Positions 50,405 to 59,374 of a DNA stretch of 64,000 nucleotides are shown here, one piece after another. Source of the DNA: an uncultured Anaeromusa sp. (GTDB lineage Bacteria > Bacillota > Negativicutes > Anaeromusales > Anaeromusaceae). Where the stretch lies: positions 124,001-188,000 of the forward strand of contig NZ_OY764902.1 of NCBI RefSeq assembly GCF_963668665.1, in the 5' to 3' direction. The notes under the pieces were generated by a model. The model had not been told where the DNA came from, searched no databases, and saw nothing but the letters and a program-made list of their open reading frames with translations. The position numbers were made by a program, and so were the translations under genes. How positions within the stretch are numbered: the first letter of the stretch is position 1; every line of letters starts with the position of its first letter.

Positions 50405-52585
50405 TTATTTGTGGTCGATTTCGTCGGCGAGGATCTCCGCTACGTGCTTGACGCGAATGTTCGGAGCCTGCTTGTCGAGGCCGCCTTGAATTTGCATCAT
50501 GCAGGCGGGGCAGCCGACAGCGACAATTTCAGCGCCGCTGTTCTTGATGTTATCCACTTTGTTTTTGAGGATAGGCATGGAAATTTCTGTGTACTTGACA
50601 CCGAAAGCGCCGGCCATGCCGCAGCACTTGTCGCAGTCTTTCATTTCTACAAATTCGTAGTCTTTAGCGGCGTCCAGAAGCTGGCGCTGCTCTTTGTAGA
50701 TTCCCAGACCACGGCGCATGTGGCAAGAATCGTGGTAAGTAACTTTGGTAGCGCCGGTTTTCTTGTTGAGGCGGCCTTGGGCGGCGTAAAGGGGAGCGAC
50801 GAACTGAGCGAATTCCTGAACCTTGTGGGCCAGTTTTTCCGCCCGAGCCAGCCAAGCCGGATCGTCGGCGAAAATGCTGAGATAGGTTTCATGCCAGGTT
50901 TCGGCGCAAGTGGGGCAACCGAAGATCAAGACATCGGCATCCACTTTTTCAAAGGCTTCAATATTGCGTTTGGCAATGTTTTTGCCTGTGTCGCGGTCTC
51001 CCATGCCGAGGACCGGTTTGCCGCAGCAGCTTTGGTCCATGGGGAAGACGACTTCCATATTCAGATCTTGAAGTACTTTGACAATGGCTTCGCCAGTTTC
51101 GGGGAAGACAAAGTCGATGTTGCAGCCTGCAAAGAAGGCTACTTTCTTGACCGGCTTGTCGATTTTTTTGGTAATTTTCGCTACGCGGTCGCGGAACGGC
51201 GCATCAGCGATAGCCGGCAGGCTGCGATCCTTGGCCATACCCGAAAGGAAGAGCGGCAAATGACGGATGACGCGGCCGCTTTGGAACGGCTTTTGGCCGA
51301 TGGAGGCCATACGCAGCATCGTGTGGAACACCTTGCGGTTGGAAAGAACGTTTTCAAAGACGACCTTGGCGGCAAAGGGGAGGCCGTGTTCTTTGACCGC
51401 CCGCGCCCGCAGTTCGTCAATCAGTCCAGGAATGTTGATTTTGCCGGGGCAGATTTCTACGCATTTGCGACAGCCAATGCACATTTCGTTAATATGCTCG
51501 AAGTCCTTCATGCCATGAAGGAAAGCAGTCAAAATGGCTCCAATGCCGCCGGCGTAAATGTGGCCGAATACGTGGCCGCCTACGACGGTGTAAACCGGGC
51601 AGACATTGAGGCACGAAGCGCAACGCAGACAGTTGAAGCTTTCTTTGAGTACCGGATCTTTGGCGGCTTTTAGGCGGCCATTATCCAGCAAAATGTAGTG
51701 TACTTCACGCTCTTCTTCCACCCATTTGCCGTCAGGACCCTTGACCATCAGCGGGGTCACGCCGTCTACCATGGTCATGTAGCTGGTCATCAGCTGACCG
51801 GTGGCGTTACGGGGAAGCATGCGCATGATGTAGGATGCATCTTGAATGGTGGGGATCAGCTTTTCGTAGCCGATAACAACCACATGGATCTTAGGCAGGG
51901 TGGTGACAATGCGGGCGTTGCCTTCGTTAGTTACGAGGCCGATTGCGCCGTTTTCGGCAATGCCGAAGTTGGCGCCGGAAATACCCATGTCAGCCAGGAC
52001 AAATTCTTGGCGCAGATTTTGCCGGGCTTCCTGTACCATGTAAGGGATATCTACGGGGATTTCTTTGTGCAGCTCTTGGCTGAAATATTCAGCGCATTGC
52101 TGACGGCTCAAGTGAATCGCAGGCATAACCATGTGCGAAGGACGGTGTCCGGCAATGCCGATGATCCATTCGCCCAGGTCGGTTTCCTTTACGTGCAGGC
52201 CAGCCTCTTCCAGGGCATGGTTCAAATGAATTTCTTCGGTAGCCATGGATTTGGACTTGGCGATGCGTTTGACGCCTTTTTTCTGACACAGATCAATCAG
52301 ATATTTTTTCAAGTCGTCGCCGTCTTTGGCCCGGTAGACTTTTACGCCGCGCTTCGTAGCTTCGGCTTCAAACTTATCGGTAATGGCTTCCAAATTGGCA
52401 ACGGTGTTGATTTTCATTTGACGGAAGCTTTCACGCAGAGAGTCTAAATCTTCTACGTTTTCATACGCTTTGGCGCGAGCCGTCGGATAGGCTTCGGCAA
52501 AACGGCCCAAGGCGCCGCGCAGTACTTCGTCATTGAGTTTTTCTTCAATCTCTTTGCGCAGGTTACGATCTTGTGTTGATTCCAT
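50405..52585 (-). CDS. LutB-CCG fusion, iron-sulphur L-lactate dehydrogenase subunit (LdhH/LldH-like)
   Basis: 726 residues. An N-terminal LUD domain (about 60-300, ADMGISGANFGIAENGAIG) is followed by two 4Fe-4S motifs (C319, C322, C325, C329; C369, C372, C375, C379) and two C-terminal CCG domains (QSCCGKPV; DKCCGMAG). It fuses the roles of LutB and LutA, as in Desulfovibrio-type LldH. It probably oxidises lactate to pyruvate with the LutC-like partner and passes electrons to quinone or another acceptor. The ATG (minus strand, 52585) overlaps the upstream stop by one base. Confidence 0.85.
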   Translation of the reverse strand: MESTQDRNLRKEIEEKLNDEVLRGALGRFAEAYPTARAKAYENVEDLDSLRESFRQMKINTVANLEAITDKFEAEATKRGVKVYRAKDGDDLKKYLIDLCQKKGVKRIAKSKSMATEEIHLNHALEEAGLHVKETDLGEWIIGIAGHRPSHMVMPAIHLSRQQCAEYFSQELHKEIPVDIPYMVQEARQNLRQEFVLADMGISGANFGIAENGAIGLVTNEGNARIVTTLPKIHVVVIGYEKLIPTIQDASYIMRMLPRNATGQLMTSYMTMVDGVTPLMVKGPDGKWVEEEREVHYILLDNGRLKAAKDPVLKESFNCLRCASCLNVCPVYTVVGGHVFGHIYAGGIGAILTAFLHGMKDFEHINEMCIGCRKCVEICPGKINIPGLIDELRARAVKEHGLPFAAKVVFENVLSNRKVFHTMLRMASIGQKPFQSGRVIRHLPLFLSGMAKDRSLPAIADAPFRDRVAKITKKIDKPVKKVAFFAGCNIDFVFPETGEAIVKVLQDLNMEVVFPMDQSCCGKPVLGMGDRDTGKNIAKRNIEAFEKVDADVLIFGCPTCAETWHETYLSIFADDPAWLARAEKLAHKVQEFAQFVAPLYAAQGRLNKKTGATKVTYHDSCHMRRGLGIYKEQRQLLDAAKDYEFVEMKDCDKCCGMAGAFGVKYTEISMPILKNKVDNIKNSGAEIVAVGCPACMMQIQGGLDKQAPNIRVKHVAEILADEIDHK

Positions 52586-53196
52586 TAGTTTGCACCTCCG
52601 GGCATTTCATCTACTGCGATGACGACAAAGCGGCTGGGGCCGTGAACGCCGATGGTCAAGACGCGTTCAATATCAGACGTACGGCTGGGGCCGGTGATGA
52701 AACCGGTGAAGCCGTGATGAAATACTTTAGAAAGAATTTCAAAAGCTTCAGAAATACCAGGCACTACATGACTGGCAGGTAAAAATACTACATGCAAAGG
52801 AGGGAGCATGGTGACGACACGGCTTTCGTAAGCATAGCCGTCGTAACAGACGCTGCCGCTTTCGGCAATGGCGAATTCTACCGTGGAAATACCAAGATCA
52901 GCGGTTTCCACGTGTTCGGCAATGTCGGCAGCTTCTGTATATACAGTAACATTCTGCTGCTGCAATTTTTCTAGGGCGCCGGAAGCGTCTACATAGGCGC
53001 TGTGGATGGCGACGACTTTTTTTGCATTTACGTCGGCAGCCAATTTGGCGATAATTTCCTGCGCCTCGGCGGCTGTTTTGACATGAAACATTTCGGTACC
53101 TACATTTTTAGCGCGGGTTTCAAATTCGGCAAAATGTTCTTGGCCCACTTTGCCTGCTGGAAAATGCTCTTTCCAGTTCTCGCATACTCGTTTCAT
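52585..53196 (-). CDS. lutC: LutC-like lactate utilisation protein (LUD domain)
   Basis: 203 residues, a single LUD domain: TADLGISTVEFAIAESGSVC and LPPLHVVFLPASHVVPGI are characteristic. It partners with the large fused subunit (LldG of Desulfovibrio). First gene of a leftward two-gene operon with GAGGGAG before the ATG (minus strand, 53196). The final VVIAVDEMPGGAN overlaps the next start. Confidence 0.88.
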   Translation of the reverse strand: MKRVCENWKEHFPAGKVGQEHFAEFETRAKNVGTEMFHVKTAAEAQEIIAKLAADVNAKKVVAIHSAYVDASGALEKLQQQNVTVYTEAADIAEHVETADLGISTVEFAIAESGSVCYDGYAYESRVVTMLPPLHVVFLPASHVVPGISEAFEILSKVFHHGFTGFITGPSRTSDIERVLTIGVHGPSRFVVIAVDEMPGGAN

Positions 53197-53483
53197 TGTG
53201 TCACTCCCTCATAAAATAAATAAAATAAATAAACCACTATGACATGTTTCGCAATAAATACGAAAAATCCTGCTGGTCATGTAAGAAAAATCTTACAAGA
53301 TAAAAAAAAAAGTCTGACGTGTTAGGAATAAGAGCTCTTTATAAAGGTAGTTTGGGTGGCTGCTTGCTGTAAGAGAGCAAAAAAATCCTGTGTATTATAA
53401 AGAAAGAGGCAGGAGTTTTTTGCAGGACAGGGAATTAAATATAAATGTATTTTTGAACAGTAAAAGAACATACGGATTTGGGA
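53197..53483. other. AT-rich divergent promoter region between lutC and the cobalamin riboswitch
   Basis: No gene is seen. AAATA-rich direct repeats lie at about 53213-53232 next to lutC. A -35-like TTGCGA and -10-like TATTTA with 17-bp spacing can be read leftward ahead of lutC. A palindrome occurs at 53280-53297. A TATTAT at 53393 may be the -10 of the cobalamin operon, but no good -35 was found. Confidence 0.5.
53280..53297. promoter_or_regulatory. Palindromic operator candidate upstream of lutC
   Basis: TGTAAGA-AAAA-TCTTACA is a perfect 7-bp inverted repeat, about 85 bp before the lutC start. It could bind a dimeric regulator. It does not match the TGGT/ACCA-type LldR site. Confidence 0.4.
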
Positions 53484-53640
53484 ATAGGTGCGCTTATGCT
53501 TAATAGGGAAGTTTGGTGCAATGCCAACGCGGTCCCGCCACTGTAACGGGGAGTTTCTTTTCTGAGCGTGTATACGCTGCCACTGGGCAACCGGGAAGGC
53601 GAAGAGAATCGAAGAACCGGAGTCAGGAGACCTGCCTGTT
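53484..53640 (+). promoter_or_regulatory. Cobalamin riboswitch aptamer
   Basis: Conserved blocks appear in order: GGTCCCGCCACTGTAA (53531-53546), TGCCACTG (53578-53585), CCGGGAAGGC (53591-53600) and the B12 box AGTCAGGAGACCTGCC (53621-53636). It should bind adenosylcobalamin or another cobalamin and shut down the downstream operon. The CCTGCCT of the B12 box can pair with AGGCAGG at 53672-53678, a probable switching helix. Confidence 0.94.
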
Positions 53641-53727
53641 CTAACACACGCCGTTATGACCTACGGAAGATAGGCAGGTGGGTGAGCTCATTATTTTTGG
53701 TTTTGGGAAAATCAATTAGGATGCTGC

Positions 53728-53755
53728 AAAACCCCCTGCGAAGGGGGTTTTCTTA
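53728..53755 (+). terminator. Riboswitch expression platform: terminator that also masks the cbiD ribosome site
   Basis: AAAACCCCCT (53728-53737) pairs with AGGGGGTTTT (53742-53751) around GCGA, then T-rich sequence. The right arm contains AGGGGG, the only ribosome site for the TTG start at 53756. The same hairpin could therefore stop both transcription and translation. Confidence 0.8.
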
Positions 53756-54865
53756 TTGCGAAAACGCATGCGAAGCGGCAGGACTACAGGCACATGCGCT
53801 GCTGCGGCCTTGAAGGCGGCTCTTTTGGCGTGGCGAGGAGAAATGACGGCGCAGGTGGCTGTGCAGACGCCGCAAGGAAGCTGGCTGCAGGTTCCGGTGG
53901 AAGAAGCGTCGGCCAGGGAGCAGGGCGGACGCGCCGTTGTGCGCAAGGATGCGGGAGACGATCCTGATATTACCCATGGCGCGCTTCTTGTGGCGGAGGT
54001 AGTCTTGCAGCCGGGAGAGGGCTGGACGCTAATTGCTGGACCAGGCATAGGTACTGTAACCAAGCCGGGGCTGGCCATAGCGCCGGGAGAACCGGCCATT
54101 AACCCTGGACCGCGGCGCATGTTGGCGCTGGTATTGGAGGAACTGCTGCCGGAGGGGATGCGGGCGGCAGTAACGCTGTCCATTCCCGGCGGCGAAGAGC
54201 TGGCCAAACGAACCTTGAATCCTTCGCTGGGAATTTGCGGCGGTCTTTCCATTATTGGCACTACCGGCATTGTCGAGCCGATGTCGGAAGAGGCTTTTAA
54301 AAACTCCCTGGCGCCGCAGCTACGCGTGGCTCAAGCGCAGGGATTTGAGAGCGTAGTGCTGGTACCGGGAAGGATTGGGCAGGATGCGGCGATCTTAAAA
54401 TATGGGCTGCCTGAAGAGAGCGTAGTGCAAATGAGTAATTTTGTAGGATTCATGCTGACAAAAGCGGCGGAATTCGGGCTGAAGAAAGTGTTGCTTTTCG
54501 GTCACCTGGGGAAATTGGCCAAAGTAGCTGCCGGTATTTTTCATACCCATAACCGTATGGCGGATGCCCGTATGGAGACGCTGGCGGCCTATGCGGCATT
54601 GCTAGGAGCTTCTCAGGAGACGGTGAAGAATATTTTAGAGGCTGCGACAACTGAGGGAGCTATGCCTCATATTGCTGCTGCCGGGTTAGGAGAAAAGCTG
54701 TATCCGCTGCTGGCGGCAAAAGCCAGCGAACGGGCGCGGCGTCATGTGTTCGGCGATCTGGAAGTGGGTACGGTCATTGTGACGCTGCAAGGAGATCTTT
54801 TGGGCATAGATGAAGACGCAAAGAAGATAGGAGACGCGATGGGATGGAACATCAGATCCTTGTAG
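53756..54865 (+). CDS. cbiD: Cobalt-precorrin-5B (C1)-methyltransferase
   Basis: It methylates C-1 in the anaerobic cobalamin route. 369 residues; the N-terminal RSGRTTGTCAAAALKAALL and the SIPGGEELAKRTLNPSLGI and GRIGQDAAILKYG stretches match CbiD. TTG 53756 is chosen from the AGGGGG 8 nt upstream; ATG 53768 has no site. First gene of the operon, overlapping cbiE by 22 nt. CbiD marks the cobalt-early (anaerobic) route. Confidence 0.93.
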   Translation: MRKRMRSGRTTGTCAAAALKAALLAWRGEMTAQVAVQTPQGSWLQVPVEEASAREQGGRAVVRKDAGDDPDITHGALLVAEVVLQPGEGWTLIAGPGIGTVTKPGLAIAPGEPAINPGPRRMLALVLEELLPEGMRAAVTLSIPGGEELAKRTLNPSLGICGGLSIIGTTGIVEPMSEEAFKNSLAPQLRVAQAQGFESVVLVPGRIGQDAAILKYGLPEESVVQMSNFVGFMLTKAAEFGLKKVLLFGHLGKLAKVAAGIFHTHNRMADARMETLAAYAALLGASQETVKNILEAATTEGAMPHIAAAGLGEKLYPLLAAKASERARRHVFGDLEVGTVIVTLQGDLLGIDEDAKKIGDAMGWNIRSL

Positions 54866-55497
54866 TGGGCATTGGTCCGGGCAGCCGCGAGTACATGCTG
54901 CCAGCCGCCTGGGAGGCTATTGCTACGGCCAAGACACTTGTCGGCGGCAGGCGGGCCTTGGAAACGCTGGCGCCGCCGGAAGCGAAGCGGCGGGTGGTTG
55001 ATGCGGATATTGAGGGGCTTTTGAATTATATTGAAGAAGAAAGCCGGCAGGGACAAGTAGTGGTCATGGTATCCGGAGACCCTGGCTTTTACAGCCTGCT
55101 GCCGGCGTTAAGGCGTCGTTTTCCCAGAGAGCGCTTGCAGGTCATTCCGGGCATCAGTTCAGTGCAGCTGGCTTTCGCCAGAGTGGCGGAACCCTGGCAG
55201 GATGCGAGCCTGCTTAGCTTTCACGGCAGGGAAATCGCGGATGAAGTGTTGCTGTATCGTTCAGGGCGGATGCTTTCTTTTCTTACGGATCGTTTGCATC
55301 GGCCCAAGGAAATTGCCGAGCGGCTTTTACAGTTGGGCTGGCCGGAGACGACATTATGCTGGCAATGCGAGTCCTTGTCGTATTCGGCAGAACGCGTGGA
55401 GCGGTCGACGCTGGCGAAAGCAGCGCAGCAAGAAGGCTTTGCACACGCCATTTTTATTGTTAAGGCGGCCGCGGGCGGCGAGGAGGAGTTTGCATGA
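54844..55497 (+). CDS. cbiE: Cobalt-precorrin-7 (C5)-methyltransferase
   Basis: It methylates C-5 of cobalt-precorrin-7. 217 residues of the class III SAM-methyltransferase fold: VVGIGPGSREYML at the N-terminus, VVMVSGDPGFYSLL and VIPGISSVQLAFAR. It starts inside cbiD and ends over the start of cbiT, the C15-methyltransferase. CbiE and CbiT are separate here rather than fused as in CobL. Confidence 0.92.
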   Translation: MEHQILVVGIGPGSREYMLPAAWEAIATAKTLVGGRRALETLAPPEAKRRVVDADIEGLLNYIEEESRQGQVVVMVSGDPGFYSLLPALRRRFPRERLQVIPGISSVQLAFARVAEPWQDASLLSFHGREIADEVLLYRSGRMLSFLTDRLHRPKEIAERLLQLGWPETTLCWQCESLSYSAERVERSTLAKAAQQEGFAHAIFIVKAAAGGEEEFA

Positions 55498-56084
55498 AAC
55501 GACATCATTACGGCTTGCCCGATGAAGCCTTTGTGCGCGGCGATATTCCTATGACCAAGAAGGAAGTGCGAATGCTGGCGCTCCTGCAGGCGCACATTGA
55601 AGAAGACAGCTGTGTGGTAGATATCGGCGCGGGTACCGGCTCCTTTGCGGTGGAGGCGGCGCTGGCGGCGCCGAAGGGACAGGTTTTTGCTATTGAACGT
55701 GTGCCCGAAGGAGTGGCTCTCATTAAAGCCAACCGACAGCGCCAGGGACTGCGTAATTTGCAAGTGCTTCAAGGGGAAGCGCCGGGAGCGCTGCAAGAGG
55801 TGCCTCCTTGCGACGTAGTCTTTATCGGCGGCTCCGGCGGACACTTGGCGGAGATTTTAAATGGCTGCGATCGACTGCTGAAGCCTGGCGGCAGGCTGGT
55901 GCTGACGGCGGTTACGGCGGAAACCCTGCAGGAAGCCTTGTCTTTGTGTGAAGGGCGTCCAGGCTACGGCGCATTGGAAGCTTTTGGCGTACAAGCAACG
56001 AGATTGCGTAAGGCAGGGCGCAGCCATTTGTTTCAAGCCTTGAACCAAGTGTTTATCATCGCTTGCCAGAAGAAGGAGGAGTAA
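55494..56084 (+). CDS. cbiT: Cobalt-precorrin-6B (C15)-methyltransferase (decarboxylating)
   Basis: It methylates C-15 and decarboxylates the C-12 acetate side chain. 196 residues, Rossmann-type methyltransferase: the N-terminal GLPDEAFVRGDIPMTKKEVR and the SAM loop VDIGAGTGSFAVEAA are conserved in CbiT. ATG overlaps the cbiE stop (ATGA). Confidence 0.93.
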   Translation: MKRHHYGLPDEAFVRGDIPMTKKEVRMLALLQAHIEEDSCVVDIGAGTGSFAVEAALAAPKGQVFAIERVPEGVALIKANRQRQGLRNLQVLQGEAPGALQEVPPCDVVFIGGSGGHLAEILNGCDRLLKPGGRLVLTAVTAETLQEALSLCEGRPGYGALEAFGVQATRLRKAGRSHLFQALNQVFIIACQKKEE

Positions 56085-56086
56085 AC

Positions 56087-56824
56087 TTGCAATCATCCTT
56101 AGTAGGAACTTTCTACGGCATCGGCGTCGGTCCAGGCGATCCGGAGCTGTTAACATTGAAGGCGGCGCGGCTGCTGCGGGAAGCGGATATTATTTGTTTG
56201 CCCAAATCCAAAGAAGGTGCGGACAGCGTAGCTAAACAGGTGGCGGGGCCGCATTTAAGCGCTAAAGCCCGTCTGGTTGAGATTTCCATGCCCATGGTTC
56301 GCGATGCCGCCCTGTTGGAAGAGCAGTGGCAAAAAGGAGCCGCAGAGATTGCCGGCTTTTTGCGCCAGGGCTTGTCGGTGGCCTTTATTACCATCGGCGA
56401 TTCCATGCTGTACAGCACCTATACGTATTTAATGGCCCGCGTAAGGCGTCTGCTGCCGGACGCTCCCATTGAATGCGTGCCTGGAGTTACTTCCTTTTCA
56501 GCAGCTGCGGCCTATTTGCAAGAAGCGCTGGCGGAAGGCGCGGAAAAGCTGGCCATTGTGCCTGCTATTGAGGATCCAGAGGAAATTCGCGAGGTATTGG
56601 GGCGTTTTCCTAATGCAGTTTTGATGAAGGTAGCCGGAAAATATGACGCCATCGTAACTGTTTTGGAAGAATTGCAGCTTTTGGACAAGGCAGTTTTGAT
56701 TAGCCGCCTTGGGTATCCGGAACAGAGGATTTGTCATGATTTAGCTTCCTTGCGAGGACAGAAGCTGGATTATTTATCTTTGATATTGGTAAAACAGGAG
56801 GGTTTTCAAACATGGCCAGTGTGA
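56087..56824 (+). CDS. cobI: Cobalt-precorrin-2 (C20)-methyltransferase
   Basis: The CbiL/CobI enzyme, adding the C-20 methyl to cobalt-precorrin-2. 245 residues: GIGVGPGDPELLTLKAARLL, the LPKSKEGADSVAK region and ECVPGVTSFSAAAA match. TTG 56087 behind AAGGAGGAG is preferred; earlier in-frame starts lie inside cbiT. Overlaps the next gene by 13 nt. Confidence 0.92.
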   Translation: MQSSLVGTFYGIGVGPGDPELLTLKAARLLREADIICLPKSKEGADSVAKQVAGPHLSAKARLVEISMPMVRDAALLEEQWQKGAAEIAGFLRQGLSVAFITIGDSMLYSTYTYLMARVRRLLPDAPIECVPGVTSFSAAAAYLQEALAEGAEKLAIVPAIEDPEEIREVLGRFPNAVLMKVAGKYDAIVTVLEELQLLDKAVLISRLGYPEQRICHDLASLRGQKLDYLSLILVKQEGFQTWPV

Positions 56825-57576
56825 TTCAATTTGTCGGAGCCGGACCGGGAGATCCGGAGTTGATTACGGTGAAGGGAAAACGTCTTTTGGAAGCGGCGGA
56901 TGTCATTGTTTATGCCGGTTCTTTGGTTAATCCGGCGCTTCTTGGCTATGCTAAGGAAGGCGCGGAAATTTTCAACAGCGCTTCCATGACGCTGCAGGAA
57001 GTACTGGATGTCATGGTGCCTGCGGCGCAAGCCGGGCGAGAAGTAGTGCGTCTGCATACGGGAGATCCCAGCATTTACGGAGCCATTCAAGAGCAAATGG
57101 ACGCCTTGGACGGCGTAGACGTATCCTATGAAGTGGTGCCTGGGGTCAGCTCCTTTTTGGCAACCGCGGCGGCGCTAAAACAGGAATATACGCTGCCGGA
57201 TGTGTCCCAGACTGTCATTGTTACGCGCATGGAAGGACGCACCCCTGTCCCGCAGAAAGAAAAGCTGGCTAGTTTGGCCAGTCACCAGGCGACTATGTGC
57301 ATTTTCCTCAGTGTCCATATGATACAAGATGTGGTGGATGAACTCATTGCCGGCGGTTATGCGCCGGAAACGCCGATTGCTGTGGTACAGCGGGCTTCTT
57401 GGCCGGATCAGCGCATCCTGCGGGGCCGGCTGAATGACATTGCCGCTAAAGCGGCGGAAGAAGGCGTGGATCGTACCGCCATGATCGTCGTAGGGCATTG
57501 CCTGGATAAGGAGTATGAATTGTCTCGGCTGTATGCGCCGGAATTTGGACATATGTTCCGCGAGGCGAAAAAATGA
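56812..57576 (+). CDS. cobM: Cobalt-precorrin-4 (C11)-methyltransferase
   Basis: CbiF/CobM, methylating C-11. 254 residues: FVGAGPGDPELITVKGKRLL, VVRLHTGDPSIYGAIQEQMD and YEVVPGVSSFLATAA match the family well. ATG 56812 inside the end of the previous gene. Ends over the cbiG start. Confidence 0.94.
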   Translation: MASVIQFVGAGPGDPELITVKGKRLLEAADVIVYAGSLVNPALLGYAKEGAEIFNSASMTLQEVLDVMVPAAQAGREVVRLHTGDPSIYGAIQEQMDALDGVDVSYEVVPGVSSFLATAAALKQEYTLPDVSQTVIVTRMEGRTPVPQKEKLASLASHQATMCIFLSVHMIQDVVDELIAGGYAPETPIAVVQRASWPDQRILRGRLNDIAAKAAEEGVDRTAMIVVGHCLDKEYELSRLYAPEFGHMFREAKK

Positions 57577-58655
57577 AACTGGCCTTTTTGGCCGTAACTG
57601 CCAAGGGGGCGCGGTTGGCGGTAAAACTGGCGCAAGCGCTGCCTGCGGCGCAGGTGGAAGTTTACGCTAAACATGCTGAGCCGGAGGAGCGGGAGCTTTG
57701 CCTTCCCTTAGATTCTTTGGCGGAGACGGTGAAACTTCGTTTTGCCGACTGCGACGGTTTGGTGTTCTTTATGGCTTTGGGCATTGTGGTGCGCATGGTA
57801 GGGCCGCTGCTTGCCGACAAGCGGCGCGATCCGGCTGTGGTGGCCGTAGATGACGGAAGCCATTTTGCGATCAGCGTTCTTTCCGGGCATATTGGCGGCG
57901 CTAATGAGTTGACGCAGCAGGTAGCGGAGGCTCTTGAGGCTGTGCCGGTCATTACAACGGCTACCGATGTGGCCGGCGCAGTCGCGGCGGATGTGCTGGC
58001 GGTCAAGCTGGGACTGAAGCTGGAACCGTTTGGGGAAATGAAATATATCAATGCCGCTTTAGCGGCGGGAAAGCCTGTATCGTTTTTATTGGATGAGACG
58101 CTGCCTCAGGCCGCAACATGGCGGGAGCGGGCGGCGGAGTTGGGCGTGGATTTCCAGCCGTTGAGCGCCTGGCAAGACGGCGGCGAATGTTTGGTGATTC
58201 TCAGCGATTGCTGGCAGCCGGATTTAACGGCGCATACGGCGCATGTGCTTTATTTACGCCCGCCCAGCCTTTTGGTAGGCATGGGCTGCCGTAAAGGCGC
58301 CTCGCCAGAGTTAATTGCGCAGGCGGCGCAAGAAGCGCTGGCGGCAAAGGGGTATTCTGTGGCCAGCGTGGCCTCCTTGGGCAGCGCCTGGCTTAAGGCG
58401 GAGGAACCAGGCTTGCGGGCTTTAGCTGCAGCTTGGAAGATTCCCTTTATTTGCTATGAAAAAGAGTCCTTAGCCCAAGCGGTCAAGGAGTATCAATTAG
58501 AGCAATCAAATTTTGTATCTCAACAGATTGGAGTTGGAAATGTATGCGAAGCAGCCGCATGGCTACAGAATCAGTACAAACAGGGGGAACTAGTCATCCC
58601 CAAAACCAAACGAGGACCGGTAACGGTGGCGGTGGTGCGGGGCGGGTTATCGTAG
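57573..58655 (+). CDS. cbiG: Cobalt-precorrin-5A hydrolase
   Basis: It opens the delta-lactone of cobalt-precorrin-5A, releasing acetaldehyde. 360 residues: an N-terminal domain with MALGIVVRMVGPLLADKRRDPAVV and LSGHIGGANELT, and a C-terminal domain with VGMGCRKGASPE. The family-type C-terminus (IPKTKRGPVTVAVVR) confirms that the frame runs to 58655, so its last 112 nt are shared with cobJ. Confidence 0.93.
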   Translation: MKLAFLAVTAKGARLAVKLAQALPAAQVEVYAKHAEPEERELCLPLDSLAETVKLRFADCDGLVFFMALGIVVRMVGPLLADKRRDPAVVAVDDGSHFAISVLSGHIGGANELTQQVAEALEAVPVITTATDVAGAVAADVLAVKLGLKLEPFGEMKYINAALAAGKPVSFLLDETLPQAATWRERAAELGVDFQPLSAWQDGGECLVILSDCWQPDLTAHTAHVLYLRPPSLLVGMGCRKGASPELIAQAAQEALAAKGYSVASVASLGSAWLKAEEPGLRALAAAWKIPFICYEKESLAQAVKEYQLEQSNFVSQQIGVGNVCEAAAWLQNQYKQGELVIPKTKRGPVTVAVVRGGLS

Positions 58656-59374
58656 TAGGTATTGGCCCCGGCAGCCTGGAGGATATGACGCCTCGGGCGC
58701 GGACCGCTATTGAAACGGCCCAAGTGGTGGCAGGCTATGACACGTATATTGAGTTAATTGAACCGCTATTGGCGGGGAAACCGGTGATTGGCACCGGCAT
58801 GATGCAGGAAGTGGAACGCTGCCAGGCGGCAGTGGATGAAGCGAAAGCAGGCAAAGTGGTGGCGGTGGTATCCAGCGGCGATCCCGGCGTGTACGGCATG
58901 GCGGGATTGGTGCTGGAACTGGCCCAAAAGCTGCCGCCGGAACAGCGGCCAGAGGTGGAGATCATTCCCGGCATCAGTGCTGTGAGCGCGTCCGCAGCTG
59001 TGCTGGGCGCGCCGTTGATGCACGATTTTGCGGTCATCAGCCTCAGTGATTTGTTGACCCCTTGGGAATTGATTGTGCGGCGCGTAAAAGCCGCGGTGGA
59101 AGCCGATTTCGTGATTGCTCTTTACAATCCCAAAAGCAGCCGCCGTACGATGCAGATTGAAGAAGTACGCCGTTTGGCCCTGGAAGTTCGGCCGAGCGCA
59201 ACTCCTGTAGGTATTGTGCGTCATGCTACGCGCAGCAAGGAAGAATACACTTTGTCGGACTTAGAGAATTTTACGAATGAATTTATCGATATGTTCTCGT
59301 TGGTCATCATCGGTAACAGCCAGTCCTATGTGCAGGACGGACGCATGATTACGCCACGGGGGTATAAGCTGTGA
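58544..59374 (+). CDS. cobJ: Cobalt-precorrin-3 (C17)-methyltransferase
   Basis: CbiH/CobJ, methylating C-17 with ring contraction. 276 residues; RVIVVGIGPGSLEDMTPRA begins the conserved domain at about residue 34, then VVSSGDPGVYGMAGL and IIPGISAVSASAAVLG. The first 33 residues (glycine- and threonine-rich) lie inside cbiG in another frame. ATG 58544 has a GGAG 10 nt upstream; ATG 58559 has none, and no ATG/GTG/TTG lies nearer the conserved domain. Confidence 0.9.
   Translation: MRSSRMATESVQTGGTSHPQNQTRTGNGGGGAGRVIVVGIGPGSLEDMTPRARTAIETAQVVAGYDTYIELIEPLLAGKPVIGTGMMQEVERCQAAVDEAKAGKVVAVVSSGDPGVYGMAGLVLELAQKLPPEQRPEVEIIPGISAVSASAAVLGAPLMHDFAVISLSDLLTPWELIVRRVKAAVEADFVIALYNPKSSRRTMQIEEVRRLALEVRPSATPVGIVRHATRSKEEYTLSDLENFTNEFIDMFSLVIIGNSQSYVQDGRMITPRGYKL

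Noticed and set aside
50411..51673. Plus-strand 420-codon frame opposite the lactate dehydrogenase subunit
   Set aside because: The minus-strand protein has cysteine motifs for iron-sulphur clusters; the plus frame has no start signal or family features.
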